DNA of 64,000 nt from Nesterenkonia pannonica (GTDB lineage: Bacteria > Actinomycetota > Actinomycetes > Actinomycetales > Micrococcaceae). Positions 32,532-42,521 of this stretch are shown here, one piece after another. A program made the translations under genes and the position numbers. The DNA is taken from positions 1,612,001-1,676,000 of the forward strand of contig NZ_CP080575.1 in assembly GCF_019575955.1 (NCBI RefSeq). The letters run 5' to 3'. Numbering within the stretch: the stretch's first letter is position 1; every line of letters starts with the position of its first letter. The notes under the pieces were generated by a model. The model was not told where the DNA came from, did not search any database, and saw only the letters and a list, made by a program, of their open reading frames with translations.

Positions 32532-33217
32532 TCAGCGGCCCTGAGCTCGCTTCTCAGCGGCGCGCCACGCCTTCTGGGCAGGGGTTTCGGCTCCGCCGCG
32601 CGCCTCTGCGGCCTTCTGCAGCGTGGTCTTCGCTCCCTGATGAGTCCGGGTGCCCGCCGACATGCTGTACGCGGCCCCACCCCTGAGCGCCACGCATGGC
32701 AGATGGCCACCGCATACGCATCGGTCGCGTCGACCGGTGTGGGCAGCGTCGGCAGGCGCAGTATGCGCTGAACCATCCGTGCCACAGCAGCCTTGCCCGC
32801 GGTGCCGTCGTCGGTCACCGCCGCCTTCACCTCTGAGGGCGTGTGCCAGGCCACCGGAATGTCCCGCGCGGCAGCCGCGGCAATGATGACCCCCACCGCC
32901 TGCGCTGTGGCCATGGCCGTCGGAGCGTTGCTGCTCGCAAAGACCCGCTCGACGGCAACCACGTCAGGGGCGAACGAGTCGAGAAGCTTCTCCGCGGCCC
33001 TCTGGATGCTCAGAATGCGCCGGGCCAGATCCTCGTCGGGCTTGGTGCTCGTCACCTGCACATGGACCGAGGAGCCGCTTCGGTTGGGCGCCATCTCGAT
33101 GACGGCGAACCCGCATCGTGTCAGCCCCGGGTCCACGCCGAGAATCCGCTGGAGCGTACGCGACCTGCCCGCCGTCCCCGACAGGCCACCTGACTGCTGG
33201 GAAGCGCGGACGCTCAC
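32532..33217 (-). CDS. ruvC: Holliday junction endonuclease RuvC
   Basis: Resolves four-way junctions. GTG start at 33217, giving VSVRASQQSGG. RILGVDPGLTRCGFAVIE has the first catalytic Asp, VVAVERVFASSNAPTAMATAQAVGVII the Glu, and TLPTPVDATDAYAVAICHAW the last Asp cluster. A missing G near 32685 shifts the frame. Repaired, a basic Ala-rich tail ends AEKRAQGR at 32532. The start lies 4 bp from the yebC stop. Confidence 0.93.
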
Positions 33218-33221
33218 ACGC

Positions 33222-33982
33222 TCAGCCTTCGGCGTCCAGGGCCGCGAGCGTCTCCTCGCTGAGATCTGCGTTGGTGTGGATGCTCTGAACATCGTCGAGA
33301 TCGTCCAGGGCGTCGTGCAGCCTGAGGAACTTCTTGGCGTCCTTGAGATCAAGATCGACCTTGATGTCGGAGAGGAAGGCCACCTCGTCGCCGTCATAGG
33401 ATATTCCTGCCTCATCCAGACTCTTCGTCACCGCCTGAAGGTCGCCGGGCTCAGCGCGCACCTCGAAGCGATCGTCCTGGTCGTACACCTCCTCGACGCC
33501 CGCGTCGAGGACAGCCGCGAGCACATCGTCCTCTGAGACTCCATCCCGCTGAGGCACAGATACGACGCCTTTGCGCTGAAACATAAAGGCGACCGAGCCC
33601 GGATCCGCCAGAGTGCCCCCAGACTTCGACACTGCCGTCCGCACATCCGCAGCGGCACGGTTGCGGTTGTCCGTCAGGCATTCCACCAGCAGCGCCGAAC
33701 CGGCAGGACCGCGCACCTCGTAGGTGACTTCTTCGTAGTCCACGGCGTCGCCGGAGAGTAAGCGCCCCGCTTGATGGCACGGTCGATGTTGTCATTGGGC
33801 ACCGACTCCTTCTTGGCCTTCGACACTGCAAGCTCCAGCGCCGGGTTTCCCGCAGCGTCCGGGCCGCCGTTGCGGGCCGCAACTTCGATCTGCTTGGTAT
33901 AGCGCGCGTTGATCTTCGCCCGCTTCGCGTCGACCGCAGCCTTGCGATGCTTCGTGTTGGCCCATTTGGAGTGTCCGGCCAT
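33222..33982 (-). CDS. YebC/PmpR family regulator
   Basis: YebC-family protein of about 253 residues; members act as DNA-binding regulators or translation factors relieving stalling. [24 protein letters not shown] is invariant. Then [40 protein letters not shown] (here AY through GTAAGC at 33768), a one-base loss, and [55 protein letters not shown] follows. The gene is immediately upstream of ruvC, its usual place in actinobacteria. Confidence 0.93.
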
Positions 33983-34058
33983 TATTCTCCTCGTAGTCGG
34001 CGGGATGATCGTTTCAGCTTCCGACCAGGCTAACGGAGAGGGCTCCCTCCGTCCTCCA

Positions 34059-34673
34059 TCAGTAAGCGCGGGGCTCGTTCGCCTGCTGTGCAACAGTCGT
34101 GATCCTCTGCGCCACGGTGATGCCCGACGCTATGGCGAGAAGCACAAGCACCACGTGCAGGACCCCCTCATGGAGCCCCAGGCCCACGAGTCCGGCAGTC
34201 ACCAGAGTGGAAACCATGCGTTCCGGGCGCTCCGCAATTCCGACGTTCGCGTCGAAGCCCATCGACTCTGCGCGTGCACGGATGTATGACACCAACAGTC
34301 CCAAGACCATGCAGATGGCTGCGGCCGACCCGATCATGGCGTTCTCACCGGTGGTGTAGAACCACATCATCAGTCCCAGAAAGACCGCACTGTCCTGCAC
34401 TCGGTCCAGAACCGAGTCGAGGAAGCCGCCGAGGACGCTGCTCTGCCCGCCCAGCCGAGCCATGAGGCCGTCGACCAGATCGCTGAACACGAACAGGGTG
34501 ATGACGACGGTCCCCCAGAACAGCTCACCCAAGGGATACAGGATCAGAGCGCCGCCGCTGACACCGAGGGTGCCTATCACGGTCACCGCATTGGGGGTCA
34601 GACCTACGCGGAGCAGAAGGCGTGCCACAGGCGTGAAGAGGCGAGAGAAGAACGAGCGTGCGTGCTTGAGCAT
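34059..34673 (-). CDS. pgsA: CDP-alcohol phosphatidyltransferase (phosphatidylinositol phosphate synthase type)
   Basis: Membrane enzyme joining CDP-diacylglycerol to an alcohol head group. The full signature D-x2-DG-x2-AR-x8-G-x3-D-x3-D is present in [26 protein letters not shown]. Hydrophobic spans fill the rest. In Micrococcales the enzyme in this yebC-HIT-thrS context is the phosphatidylinositol phosphate synthase, so inositol phosphate is the likely acceptor (inference). 204 codons. The C-terminus reads PRAY through GTAAGC at 34072, perhaps PRAG originally. Start overlaps the HIT stop as TGATG. Confidence 0.85.
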   Translation of the reverse strand: MLKHARSFFSRLFTPVARLLLRVGLTPNAVTVIGTLGVSGGALILYPLGELFWGTVVITLFVFSDLVDGLMARLGGQSSVLGGFLDSVLDRVQDSAVFLGLMMWFYTTGENAMIGSAAAICMVLGLLVSYIRARAESMGFDANVGIAERPERMVSTLVTAGLVGLGLHEGVLHVVLVLLAIASGITVAQRITTVAQQANEPRAY

Positions 34674-35238
34674 CAGTCGGAGCCTTCGGCGACGTCGGGG
34701 TCCACGTCGTGGCAATGAGCTCACGAGTCTGTCCCAGCGTGGCGGAGAGATTCTTCGTCTGCGCGATGATCGGCATGAAGTTCGCGTCTCCCTGCCACCG
34801 CGGGACCACGTGCTGATGCAGATGCGGCGCGATCCCTGCACCTCCGGCCTGCCCCTGGTTGATGCCCAGATTGAAGCCCATAGGCCGCGCCGCGGCTGTG
34901 AGGACGCGCATGCTCGACTGAGCCAGCGAGGTGAATTCGCGGGACTCTTCAGCGGTGAGGTCGGTGAGGTCCGGGACATGCCGGTAGGGGCACACGAGCA
35001 GGTGGCCCGGATTGTAGGGATACAGATTCAGCAGAACGAAGCACGTCTTACCGCGGTGGACGATGAGCGACTCCTCGTCGGTGCGCTCGGGACCCTGGCA
35101 GAAGGGGCAGTCGCCCTCACCTGTGACCTGGTTCTGTCCGCGGCTCTGATACGCCGCCCGATGCGGGTTCCACAGGCGTTGGAAGCCGTCGGGCGCGCCC
35201 GCCAGCTCAAACTCGTCGAAGACCTCTGAATCATCCAT
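34673..35238 (-). CDS. HIT family nucleotide phosphorylase/hydrolase (Ap4A-type)
   Basis: Histidine-triad protein of about 188 residues. CPFCQGPERTDEESLIVHRGKTCFVLLNLYPYNPGHLLVCPYRHVPDL precedes the triad GIAPHLHQHVVPRWQGDANFMP. This matches the actinobacterial HIT/Ap4A phosphorylase-like group found between pgsA and thrS. One base is lost near 34705. With that repaired the tail ends AEGSD and the TGA overlaps the pgsA ATG. The true substrate is not evident. Confidence 0.88.
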
Positions 35239-35244
35239 GGCTGC

Positions 35245-37245
35245 TCAGGCTTCGTGGTCCTCTATGGCCCGCACGATCTTTACCACAGCGTCGTCGATCG
35301 GCACCTGATTCTCCTGGGTGCCGTCGCGGTAGCGGAAGGACACGGCCTGCGCCTCCTGGTCCTCTCCCCGGCAATCAGCACGAACGGAATCTTGTCCTTC
35401 GAGGCCGTGCGGATCTTCTTGGGAACCGGTCCGACCCGTCGTCCAGCTCAGCACGGACGCCGAGCGCCTGGAGCCGCCGGATCACCTCCCCGAGGTGATC
35501 GTTGAACGGCTCAGCCACCGGAATCCCCGGACCTGAACGGGTGCCAGCCATGCGGGAACGCACCGGCGTAGTGCTCGAGCAGAATGGCGAAGAAACGCTC
35601 GATCGACCCGAAGAGGGCTCGGTGGATCATGATGGGCCGCTGCCGTGAGCCGTCCTCGGCCGTGTACTCCAGCTCGAAGCGCTCGGGCAGGTTCGGGTCG
35701 ACCTGAACGGTGGAGAGCTGCCACCTGCGCCCGATCGCATCCGTGACCTTCAGGTCGATCTTCGGTCCGTAGAAGGCCGCCTCGCCGGGGATCTCCGTCA
35801 TTTTGAGCCCAGAGCCGACCGCTACGTTGCGCAGGGCCTGAGTCGCCGATTCCCAGTACTCCTCGGAGCCCACCCATTTGCCGCTGTCGTCATCCTTCAT
35901 GGATAGCTCAAGCTCGAACTGCTCGAGCCCGAAGTCCCGCAGAAGGTCGACGACGAACTCGACGACTTTGGTGACCTCTGCCTCGAGCTGGTCCGGCCGC
36001 ACGAAGAGGTGAGCGTCATCCTGAGTGAACCCGCGCACACGCGTGAGGCCGTGGAGGGCGCCCGAACGTTCGTTGCGGTACACCGTGCCGTTCTCCGCGA
36101 ACCGCAGGGGAAGGTCGCGGTAGCTTCGCCCGCGCTCCTTGTAGATGAGGATGTGCATGGGGCAGTTCATGGGCTTGAGGTAATAGTCCTGCCCCTGCTT
36201 CGTGACGTTCCCGTCCTCGTCCGTCTCCTCGTCCATCGAGATCGCAGGCCACATGTCGTCTTTGTAGTTGGCAAGGTGGCCGGAGGCGGCGAACAGGTCT
36301 GCTTTGGAGATGTGCGGCGTGTAGACGTAGGTGTAGCCGCCCTGCAGGTGCTTCGTGCGGGCATGCTGCTCCATGATTCCCCGCACGAGACCGCCTTTGG
36401 GGTGCCAGACGGACAGACCCGAGCCGATCTCCTCTGGGAAGCTGAAGAGATCGAGCTCGCGCCCCAGTCGACGGTGATCCCTGCGCTCGGCCTCCGCGAG
36501 CCTCTCCTTGTACGCCTTGAGGTCATCCTTGGTGGGCCAGGCAGTTCCGTAGAGGCGCTGAAGCTGAGGGTTGCCCTCCTTGCCGCGCCAGTAGGCGCCG
36601 GCGGCCCGCATCACGGAGAACGCGTTGGCTATCAGCTTTGTGCTGGGCACGTGCGGGCCGCGGCAGAGATCGGACCAGACTCGCTCCCCGCTGCGGTCCA
36701 CGTTGTGGTAAATGGTGATTTCGGGGCCGCCCACTTCAACGCCGGCACCTTCGGCAGCCGTCTCAGCGTCGTCGCCCTCGCCGAGCAGCTCCAGCTTGTA
36801 GGGCTCGTCCGCCATCTGGCGCTTCGCCTCATCCAGGGTCACGACCTCGCGTTCGAAGCGCTGCCCCTGGTTGATGATCTTCTGCATGGTCTTTTCGATG
36901 CTCTTCAAGTCATCTGGGGTGAACGGCCTCTGGGCATCGAAGTCGAAGTAGAACCCATCTCGTATGTAGGGGCCGATGCCGAGCTTGGTCCCTTCGAAGA
37001 GCTGCTGGACCGCCTGGGCCATGACATGCGCCGCCGAGTGGCGCAGCACATCGAGACCGTCCGGCTCAGAGACGTCGACTCTCTGCACGTCAGCGCGCGG
37101 GCACTTCGCGGGCAAGGTCCCACAGTTCGCCGTCGACCCGCATCACCGCAGTGGACTTATCATCGGCGAACAGATCCGTTCCGGTGGTGCCCTGTGCGAC
37201 CGTCGTGGGTGCGCCGCTGACTGTGATGCTGATCTGCTCGGACAC
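35245..37245 (-). CDS. thrS: threonyl-tRNA synthetase
   Basis: Class II synthetase, about 667 residues. A GTG start at 37245 gives an N-terminal TGS domain ([23 protein letters not shown]). A missing base near 37110 precedes [36 protein letters not shown] (editing domain), then [14 protein letters not shown]. The catalytic core has [49 protein letters not shown] and [29 protein letters not shown]. The C-terminal anticodon domain is broken near 35520 and 35400 but ends [10 protein letters not shown]. The TGA lies 6 bp before the HIT start. Confidence 0.95.
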
Positions 37246-37293
37246 GGGGCTTCGGATCTCCTGCGGGTTGATGCGTCGGCTGACCCGGCGATT

Positions 37294-38176
37294 CTACGGG
37301 ACGACCTGGCACCCGGGGCACCAGTACAGGCGTCTGCCCTGCAGCTCTTCAGCACGTATGCGCGCCGCGCATCGCAGACAGGCTGTGCCCTCGTGCTTGT
37401 AGACCCAGTGGGGCGCGGACCGGCGGCCGCGCTTAACGCCCGGCCTGAGAGTCCGGATCGCACCCTCAGCCACGCCGTCCCGCATCTGCCGGGTGAGCCT
37501 CGTCCAGAGGTCGCGCACGCGCTGCTCAGGAATCTCGGCCGCACCCGCGTGCGGGCTCATCCGTTCCAGGAACAGGGATTCGGCGCGGTAGATGTTTCCG
37601 ACCCCGCGATGACCGCCTGGTCCATGAGAGCCGCCCCGATGCTCACGCGCCGCCTGGCAAGACGCCGAAGGAAGAGCTCGAACGGAGCCTCTTCAACCCC
37701 AAGGCCCGCTTGTCGCAGCGGATCCGGCCCCAATCGCTCCAGCACCGAGAGGTGCTCGTCATACGTGATCACTCGGCACACCGCGGGTCCCCGAAGGTCA
37801 GCCCAGCCGTCGCGCCCCGTACGCGAGCTCGGACGACACCCTGGGAGCTTCGGGAACGATCCATCCCTCATCGTCGCGCTCACCGCCTCCTCCCGCGCGA
37901 GCGGCGCGGGGCTCCCACTGCGCCTACGCCGGCGAACTGCTCATCGCCGCGGAAGCTGAAGGCGCCATAGAGGCCGAGGTGGATCTGCCACACCGCATCG
38001 TCGACGTGGACGAAGAGCTGCTTGCCGTGAGCTTGGGCCCGCTCGGGAACGCGCTCGGTGAGCATAGCCGCACCCTCGGCGAACCGGCCCTGAGGTGAGC
38101 TCACCTGCCAGCTCCGGCCCGCGAAGAGCTGGCTGATCACCTCGGCGAGACGATGAAGGGTGTGGCCCTCAGGCAC
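37294..38176 (-). CDS. Fpg/Nei family DNA glycosylase
   Basis: Base-excision glycosylase/AP lyase. PEGHTLHRLAEVI places the catalytic Pro2-Glu3 at the N-terminus; the Nei-type GHTLHR distinguishes it from classical MutM (PELPEVE). Then GRSWQVSSPQGRFAEGA, HGKQLFVHVDDAVWQIHLGLYGAF, an H2TH region, and a C-terminal zinc finger CLRCAARI...WCPGCQ. Frameshifts near 37900 and 37580 split it. The 5' end overlaps rpiB by 8 bp. Confidence 0.85.
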
Positions 38177-38642
38177 CGATGGCGCCGGTGCTCTCGTACT
38201 GGGAGATCTTTCCGATCCGGCGGGCGTGACGCTCCGCCTCGGACCACTGAGCAGTCAGGAACGCTTCGGTGATGGCCGTGGCCTCAGGCAGTCCGTGCTG
38301 GCGTCCTCCCAGGCCGAGGACATTGGCATCGTTGTGCTCACGGGCCAGCTGGGCTGTTTCGCGGTTCCACGCGAGCGCCGCACGGATGCCGCGGACCTTA
38401 TTCGCCGCGATCTGCTCACCGTTGCCCGAGCCTCCGAGAACGATGCCCAGCGAATCCTGCCCCTCAGCCCGTTCGGCAGCCACGGCCTCGGCGGCGGGCA
38501 GGACGAAGTCCGGGTAGTCGTCCTCAGCGTCGTAGTCGGTCGGCCCATGGTCGATGACCTCATAGCCGAGCTCGGTCAGATGCTTGACCAGATGGGCGGA
38601 AAGCTCCATACCGGCGTGGTCGGTGGCGATGTGAACGCGCAT
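38169..38642 (-). CDS. rpiB: ribose-5-phosphate isomerase B
   Basis: Interconverts ribose-5-phosphate and ribulose-5-phosphate. MRVHIATDHAGMELSAHLVKHLTELGYEVIDHG carries the N-terminal substrate motif. DDYPDFVLPAAEAV, LGIVLGGSGNGEQIAANKVRGIRAALAWN (the group typical of RpiB with Ser rather than Cys) and ARREHNDANVL-type segments follow. 157 residues, complete and unbroken. It is coupled to the Fpg/Nei gene downstream. Confidence 0.93.
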   Translation of the reverse strand: MRVHIATDHAGMELSAHLVKHLTELGYEVIDHGPTDYDAEDDYPDFVLPAAEAVAAERAEGQDSLGIVLGGSGNGEQIAANKVRGIRAALAWNRETAQLAREHNDANVLGLGGRQHGLPEATAITEAFLTAQWSEAERHARRIGKISQYESTGAIGA

Positions 38643-38699
38643 AGGGATCCTTAGGTGAGGTTCCGGAACAAACACCGGACATTCTATGCTGTGCAGACT

Positions 38700-39349
38700 A
38701 TGTCCGATGAGCAGCAGCCCTCCCGTTTGCCTCAGTTCTCCCAGCGTCTGGGCGCACCCATCGCTACAGTCCGCCCCGCCGGAAGGCCGCCCTCCCGCGT
38801 GACCGGCCTCCCTTCCCAGGAGGATGAGGCCCAGAGCCAGGAGCCGTCCGGGGAGAGCGACGCCGCTTCGGCTCCGACGAACGCAGAAGGAGCACCCACC
38901 CCGCCGAGGCCCACGGACCTCGGAGTCCTCCCCGGCCCGGACGGTCAGCCCGTCGAGGGAGACGGCGCGGAGGACGTCGATCCGAACAGCTTCTACGCCC
39001 AAGTCGGCGGCCGGAGGACGTTCCAGAGGATCGTCGATTCGTTCTACGCGCAGGTCGCCGAGGACGAGGATTTTCGAGCCATGTACCCCGAGGAGGACCT
39101 TGAGTAAGCCAAGCACCGGCTCCTGACGTTCCTCGAGCAGTATTGGGGCGGTCCGCGCACCTACCAGGCAGAGCGTGGCCACCCTCGACTGCGCATGCGC
39201 CACATGCCCTTCACCGTCGACAGCCGGGCGCGCGACAAATGGCTGACGTTCATGGGCAACGCGGTGAAGTCAGCGGAGCTCTCCCCATGCATGAAGAGGT
39301 CCTGTGGGACTACCTCGAGCGCGCAGCCCACTCGATGGTCAACGCCTAG
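38700..39349 (+). CDS. truncated hemoglobin (GlbO-like) with disordered N-terminal extension
   Basis: Group II truncated hemoglobin. The globin part runs from about residue 98: [40 protein letters not shown], then [28 protein letters not shown] (proximal His region) and [11 protein letters not shown]. In front is an unusual Pro/Ser/Glu-rich extension of about 95 residues with no clear domain. A false TAA at 39114-39119 interrupts DLEPAKHRLL, where GAGCCGGCC reads GAGTAAGCC. A further base is lost near 39290. It probably binds oxygen or detoxifies NO or peroxide, by family. Confidence 0.87.
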
Positions 39350-40013
39350 TTCAGCTGAGTGCCTGAGGAGCGGGCGAGGATGTAGCCGCCCTTCGAGGTG
39401 AGCCGGGTCCATCGCCCCAGGGTGTGGACACTGGTGACTGCGTCGTCGGACCCTAAGAATCCTAGAGAGAGGGCGCCGAACGCAGCGCCTGCAGGGATCG
39501 GCGGCGTCTGGGTCACAGGCTCGCCCCAGACGCGCTCCCTCACCTGCTCGACGGCAGCGGCACCGGCGGAGCTCGGCACCGCGTCGGCAATCTGGGTGAT
39601 GCCGCGCTCTGCGGTCTCTCGGAGCAGCGCGTCGGTGACAGTTCCCCGGGGCTCCCAGCCTGAGCGGGGCGGGGTCACGGCGGCCCAGGGGCATTGACCT
39701 GTGACGGAGGCAACGCAAGCTCAAGGTCAGAGCTGGTCAGGCGCGCCAGACGCTCCGTGATGGAGCCCAGTTCAACCGTCACGTCGGCTGAGGAGCTCTC
39801 GCCCAGCGCCATGGTGCGCAGTCCGAGAACGGCGGGCAGCCGCCCATCAGGGAGCTGGGAGTCATCACGGGGACCCAGGCAGCCACGACGCTGCCCGCGG
39901 CTTGGAGCCGGATGCCCTGCTGCTCGATCCTCTTAGCCCGCGCGACGTAGGTCGACAGGTCCTGCAGGGCGGCTGCCTCAGCGAATTTCAGAGTCTGCGT
40001 CATCTCCTTCATT
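39346..40013 (-). CDS. conserved hypothetical protein (actinobacterial)
   Basis: Protein of about 222 residues that I do not recognise as a named family. The N-terminal half is [49 protein letters not shown]. After frame breaks near 39850 and 39690 comes [25 protein letters not shown], then [27 protein letters not shown] and [16 protein letters not shown]. No membrane segments or catalytic motifs are evident. It overlaps the globin gene's stop by 4 bp on the opposite strand. Confidence 0.65.
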
Positions 40014-40097
40014 GTCGCAGGCACACAGCCAGGAGGGCGCCTCAAAGGGTATTGTGGCGACGAATTACCCGACGGTAGGCACAGCAGAGGGAGAGCG

Positions 40098-41006
40098 ATG
40101 GTAAGCAGCGTCAATGACGAAGAGATGGAGAGCGCGCAGCCTGCGCCGGACGAGACGATGAGGCAGTTCACGTCCATGTTCGAACTCGAGGCGCTCGAGC
40201 AGGTGGACAGATTTCGCGCTCCGACATATGCGCAGGCATTCTGGCGGGTCTTCGGCGGCCAGGTTCTTGCACAGTCGGCTGCCGCGGCCATGCACACTGT
40301 TCAGCCCGAGCGGGCCATTCACTCCGTCCACGGCTACTTCCTCCGGCCAGGGGACGCAAAGAAGCCCATCGAGATCAGTGTTGAGAGGCTCCGCGACGGT
40401 GGGTCGTTCTCGGCACGAAGGGCGCAGGCCTACCAGGACGACCAGCCGATCCTGTCGATGATCGCGAGCTTCCAGGTCAGCGCACACAGTCCCGCGCATC
40501 AGATGCAGATGCCGACGAATCTGCCCGCGCCCGAGGAGCTCCCAGAACCGGCTGAGCTGCTGGCCCACGTGAAGCATCCCGTGGTTCAGGAATGGGGCGT
40601 GGGCCGCCCGTTCGACATACGGCATATCGACCGCCCGGTGTATTTGGAAGCAGACCGGGATCGCCGCCCCACATCGGCGGTGTGGCTGCGCACGAAGGGG
40701 ACGCTCCCCGATGATCCGAACATACATCGGGCCGCCATCCTCTACGCCTCGGACTACTTGCCCTTCGAACCGATGATGCGCCAGCACGGGCTGTACTGGG
40801 CAAAGCCGGGGCTGAAGATGGCCTCCCTGGACCATGCGATGTGGTGGCACCGACCAGCGCGGGCGGACGAGTGGCTGCTCTTCGTGATGGATTCGCCTTC
40901 GGCGCAGGGCGCACGCGGGCTCGCCACCGGGTGGATCTTCAATCGGAACGGAGATCTGGTGGCCTCGGTGGCTCAGGAAGGGATGATCCGGGCGCCGCAG
41001 GGCTGA
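40098..41006 (+). CDS. tesB: acyl-CoA thioesterase II
   Basis: Double hotdog thioesterase hydrolysing acyl-CoA. 302 residues, complete. FGGQVLAQSAAAAMHTVQPERAIHSVHGYFLRPGDAKKPIEISVERLRDGGSFSARRAQAYQ is the first hotdog. The second has LRTKGTLPDDPNIHRAAILYASDYLPFEPMM, LDHAMWWHRPARADEWLLFVMDSPSAQGARGLATGWIFNRNGDLVASVAQEGMIR. The Asp, Thr/Ser and Gln triad regions are all there. The second codon pair reads VS through GTAAGC at 40101, probably AG originally. Confidence 0.92.
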   Translation: MVSSVNDEEMESAQPAPDETMRQFTSMFELEALEQVDRFRAPTYAQAFWRVFGGQVLAQSAAAAMHTVQPERAIHSVHGYFLRPGDAKKPIEISVERLRDGGSFSARRAQAYQDDQPILSMIASFQVSAHSPAHQMQMPTNLPAPEELPEPAELLAHVKHPVVQEWGVGRPFDIRHIDRPVYLEADRDRRPTSAVWLRTKGTLPDDPNIHRAAILYASDYLPFEPMMRQHGLYWAKPGLKMASLDHAMWWHRPARADEWLLFVMDSPSAQGARGLATGWIFNRNGDLVASVAQEGMIRAPQG

Positions 41007-41115
41007 AGCCGTGGATCCAGGAGACGGTGCAGCGCACCGCGGCGCGCACTCGAAGGAGGCGCATGCGAAATACTCCGAGACCTGGCGCTCCCGCTATCTC
41101 GGGCGGTGAGTGAGC

Positions 41116-42317
41116 TCACCCGCAGAGTGCAAGCACTGCTGCGCAGTATGCCCTGAGGGCGGCCTCCGCCGTGTCGGACCACGAATGCCCCGACGCCTGC
41201 GAGGCGGCCGTCTCGGAGTAGCGGGCCCACGCCCTGCGGTGGATCACCAGCCAGTTCATCTGCTCAGCCCAGCTGTGGGGCTCAGATCACTCACCAGCCG
41301 ACCTGTGCGACGGTGTGTGACGAGTTCGCTCAGTCCCCCACGTCGTGCGCCAGCACCGGTGTGCCGCAGGCCAGAGCTTCGAGAGCGACAAGGCCGAATG
41401 ATTCGGATCGGCTCGGGACGAGCACCGCATCGGAGCGGCGAAACAGCTCGGCGAGGTCTGGGTGAGGCAGGGGTCCACGAAGCGCACGCGATGCGCGATG
41501 CCCTCTCGGTCGGCCAGCTGCCGAACATCGAGAGCGTCGGGACCGGACTGCCGCCCTGCCACGGTGAGCTCCACCGGCTGCTGCGGATGCATGCGGCCCA
41601 GCTCTGCGACAGCCGAGACTGCGACGTGGGGTCCCTTGTGCTCCTGGAGTCGCCCTGCGAATGTCAGTCTCAGAGGTCGACCGTCCAAGGGACCGATGCG
41701 GGGTCCGCACCCTTGGGGGATGGAATATGTCGACGTCCACACCTGGGCGGACCTCGACCACCCGCTCCTGGGGCACGCCGAAGACTCGCACCAGGTCGGC
41801 GGCATCGCCTGACGTGTTGGCAGTCAGTGCGGCAGCCGCCTCGGCGATCTTGGTCTCCGCTGCGTGTCTGCGCGGGTCCTCCCACAGTCGAGCGTCGAGC
41901 TCCTGCTTGACCTGTCCGATGGTGTGCATCGTGTGCACGAGCTCGGCATTCAACTCCTCCGCCATCTGCAGGCCCGCCAGTCCCGAGATCCAGTAGTGGG
42001 AATGGAGGACATCGACACGGCCGGTGCCGGTGCTTTCGAGACTGAGTACGGCGCGGCGAGCCAGGTCGTCGAGACATTCGAGCAGCCGGTTCTTATCCTG
42101 CTGACACGTGTGAGCGACCGGGAGCACGTGGATCCTGCGCCCATCCTCGAGCTCAGTGACCCGGTCAGCCCGGTCAGGCCCGTCCAGGTCGGTGGTGACC
42201 AGGTCAACTTCGACGCCTTGGGCGGCCAGGGCTGCGGACAAGGCATTGACATACACGTTGAGACCCCGGCGTCGCCGATCCTGCCTGCGCCAGCGGAGAC
42301 GTATGAAGACTGAGCAT
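41116..42317 (-). CDS. mshA: D-inositol-3-phosphate glycosyltransferase
   Basis: GT-B family 4 enzyme for the first step of mycothiol synthesis. The start MLSLHTSPLAQAG followed, after repair of two lost G's near 42270, by GDAGGLNVYVNAL is the MshA signature. Then DVLHSHYWISGLAG, HTMHTIGQVKQELDARL, ERVVEVRPGVDVDIFHP and RLTFAGRLQEHKGPHVAV. The C-terminal E-x7-E region is SRSESFGLVALEALACGTPVLA. The last segment (WAEQMNWLVIHRRAWARYSETAASQASGHSW) ends at 41116. Several frameshifts occur (near 41330, 41460, 41680). Presence of mshA is strong support for an actinobacterium using mycothiol. Confidence 0.82.
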
Positions 42318-42521
42318 CGCGACGCGGCCCGGTCTTCCGGCGATTCCGGCCTGGTGTGTGTCCAATATGTGTGTCCTCCAGCCTGAGTTCTGCGCTCGAG
42401 GCCGGATCTCAGTAAGCGCTCCAAGTCCGCCTCAGGGTATCGGACAAGACAGCCGCCTAGGCCAGCGGGGCCCTGGACGGGTGCGCACGTCACCTCCGAC
42501 AGTCGTGTCTGGTCCTGAGAC

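Noticed and set aside
37425-37436. GCTTAAC in the Fpg/Nei gene as another hybrid motif site
   Set aside because: The reading frame through the zinc finger is already correct with the sequence as given, so removing a base would break it.
41107-41118. GTGAG/CTCAC near the mshA stop as a third CRP site
   Set aside because: Spacing and half-sites do not match TGTGA-N6-TCACA, and it lies at the 3' end of a gene rather than in a promoter.
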